Assembly (NCBI GenBank): GCA_900770265.1
Contig: CAAGJR010000184.1
Coordinates: forward strand, 1 to 6,019
From: an uncultured Acidaminococcus sp.
GTDB lineage: Bacteria; Bacillota; Negativicutes; Acidaminococcales; Acidaminococcaceae
Length of the DNA stretch: 6,019 bases
Direction of reading: 5' to 3'
Position 1 is the stretch's first letter; each line of letters begins with the position of its first letter. The position numbers were made by a program, and so were the translations under genes. The notes below the pieces were generated by a model. That model had not been told where the DNA came from. It was given only the letters and a program-made list of their open reading frames with translations, and did not search any database. This document shows, piece by piece, positions 5,043-6,019 of this stretch.

Positions 5043-5984
5043 ATGGTCATGGACAAGGAAGAAATCCAGGCGGTACTGGAAAAAGCCCTGGCAGCCGGGC
5101 GGCAGGTGTTGTATGAAGGGAAGGTAGCCAGCTACATCCCGGAGCTGGCCAAGGCCAATTCAGGCAATCTGGGGGTGTGCCTCATGCGCAAGGACGGCAC
5201 GGAATACTGCGCCGGTGACTATGACATCCCCTTTACCATGCAGAGCATCTCCAAGACCTTTTCCCTGATCCTGGCCCTGCAGACCGCCGGATATGACAAG
5301 GTGTTCAGTAAAATCGGCATGGAACCCACCGGCGACCGGTTCGACAGCATCCTGCAGCTGGAGCTGAAGGACTGGCACCCCTTCAACCCCATGATCAACG
5401 CCGGGGCCATCGTCACGGCCAGCTGCATCGAGACGCCGGACCCCTTCGCCTCGTTCCTGGAGCTGGTCCGGAAGCTGTGCGGCAACCCCCGGATTGCCCT
5501 GAACGAAAGCGTCTATCGTTCCGAAAAGAAAACCGGTACCCGCAACCGGTCCATTGCCTTCCTGCTGAAAAGCGACAACGTGCTGGACGGAGAACCGGAA
5601 GATGTACTGGACGTATATTTCCGCATGTGCTCCGTCATGGTCACGGCCCGGGACCTGGCCCATTACGGCATGATCCTGTCCAACCACGGGGTGGACCCCA
5701 GGACCGGCGAACAGCTGGTGGACTCCACCATCGTGCGCATCGTCACCACGCTGATGATGCTGTGCGGCATGTATGACGAATCCGGGGAGTACGCCGTGAA
5801 GGTGGGCATGCCCAGCAAGAGCGGTGTGGGCGGCGGCATCTGCGCCATCGCCCGCCACGGCATCGGCATCGGCACCTTCGGCCCCATGCTGAACAAAAAG
5901 GGCAACAGCGTGGGCGGCGAAAAGATCCTGCGGGTACTGTCCGATTCCCTGGGCCTGCACGTGTTCGACACGAGAGAGTTTTAA
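5043..5984 (+). CDS. glsA: Glutaminase (serine-dependent, GlsA type)
   Basis: This cytoplasmic enzyme hydrolyses L-glutamine to L-glutamate and ammonia (EC 3.5.1.2). It belongs to the serine beta-lactamase-like fold. The 313 residues agree with bacterial GlsA proteins of about 308-327. The catalytic SxxK motif is Ser68-Ile-Ser-Lys71 in TMQSISKTF. Other substrate-site residues are Asn119 (NPMINAGAI), Glu161 and Asn168 (SEKKTGTRN), Tyr192 (VYFRMCS), Tyr244 and Val262 (KSGVGGGI). From 161 onward the numbering equals that recalled for E. coli glutaminases, and nothing catalytic is missing. There is no extra STAS domain, unlike some family members. It follows the symporter by 18 bp and shares its transcript. 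The pair would import and deamidate glutamine, feeding glutamate fermentation or nitrogen metabolism. Ammonia release can also protect cells from acid, as for E. coli YbaS. Confidence 0.96.
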   Translation: MVMDKEEIQAVLEKALAAGRQVLYEGKVASYIPELAKANSGNLGVCLMRKDGTEYCAGDYDIPFTMQSISKTFSLILALQTAGYDKVFSKIGMEPTGDRFDSILQLELKDWHPFNPMINAGAIVTASCIETPDPFASFLELVRKLCGNPRIALNESVYRSEKKTGTRNRSIAFLLKSDNVLDGEPEDVLDVYFRMCSVMVTARDLAHYGMILSNHGVDPRTGEQLVDSTIVRIVTTLMMLCGMYDESGEYAVKVGMPSKSGVGGGICAIARHGIGIGTFGPMLNKKGNSVGGEKILRVLSDSLGLHVFDTREF

Positions 5985-6019
5985 GCCGCCTTGCGGCGGC
6001 CTGGCTAAGCGGGGCCGCC
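5985..6019 (+). repeat. GC-rich hairpin(s) after glsA, cut by window end
   Basis: GCCGCC (5985-5990) pairs with GGCGGC (5995-6000) around TTGC, starting directly after the stop codon. A second, competing stem uses GGCGGCC (5995-6001) and GGCCGCC (6013-6019). No T-run is visible before the window ends, so it is not confirmed as a terminator. It may be the start of a longer palindromic repeat. Confidence 0.5.

Overview
The window reads as chromosomal DNA from an anaerobic, GC-rich Firmicute. The gene content (a Fe-type butanol-dehydrogenase-like enzyme, a sodium/amino-acid symporter and a glutaminase) would fit an amino-acid-fermenting gut anaerobe such as a Negativicute of the Acidaminococcus type. 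That placement is inference from gene content and sequence style only. Ribosome binding sites are strong AGGAGG types, and two of the four promoter candidates carry the same extended -10 sequence, TGCTATAAT.

Layout. Positions 1-771 (minus strand) hold most of an EamA/DMT-family membrane transporter whose 3' end lies outside the window. A divergent intergenic region (772-963) separates it from an iron-containing alcohol dehydrogenase (964-2136, plus). That region holds two strong dyads (820-857 and 865-891) and a promoter for each gene. The dehydrogenase ends in a perfect 16-bp-stem terminator (2135-2170). Next comes about 390 bp with no credible gene (2171-2559). Most of it is a nested inverted and direct repeat structure (2259-2512) bounded by imperfect 19/20-bp inverted ends, and the lysR promoter sits directly against its right end. 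A LysR-type regulator (2560-3513) follows. After a 104-bp gap with its own -10 box comes a two-gene operon: an AGCS-family sodium/amino-acid symporter (3618-5024) and a serine-dependent glutaminase (5043-5984), 18 bp apart. The window ends in a GC-rich hairpin.

How the genes work together. The symporter and glutaminase form an uptake-and-deamidation unit. The symporter probably brings in glutamine, and the glutaminase releases glutamate and ammonia for fermentation, nitrogen supply or acid tolerance. The LysR gene just upstream on the same strand, with no strong terminator between, is the natural candidate regulator. The alcohol dehydrogenase would dispose of reducing equivalents by reducing aldehydes. 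It has its own promoter and terminator, so it is a separate transcription unit. I did not find a wholly new multi-gene system. The least explained part of the window is the repeat structure at 2259-2512.
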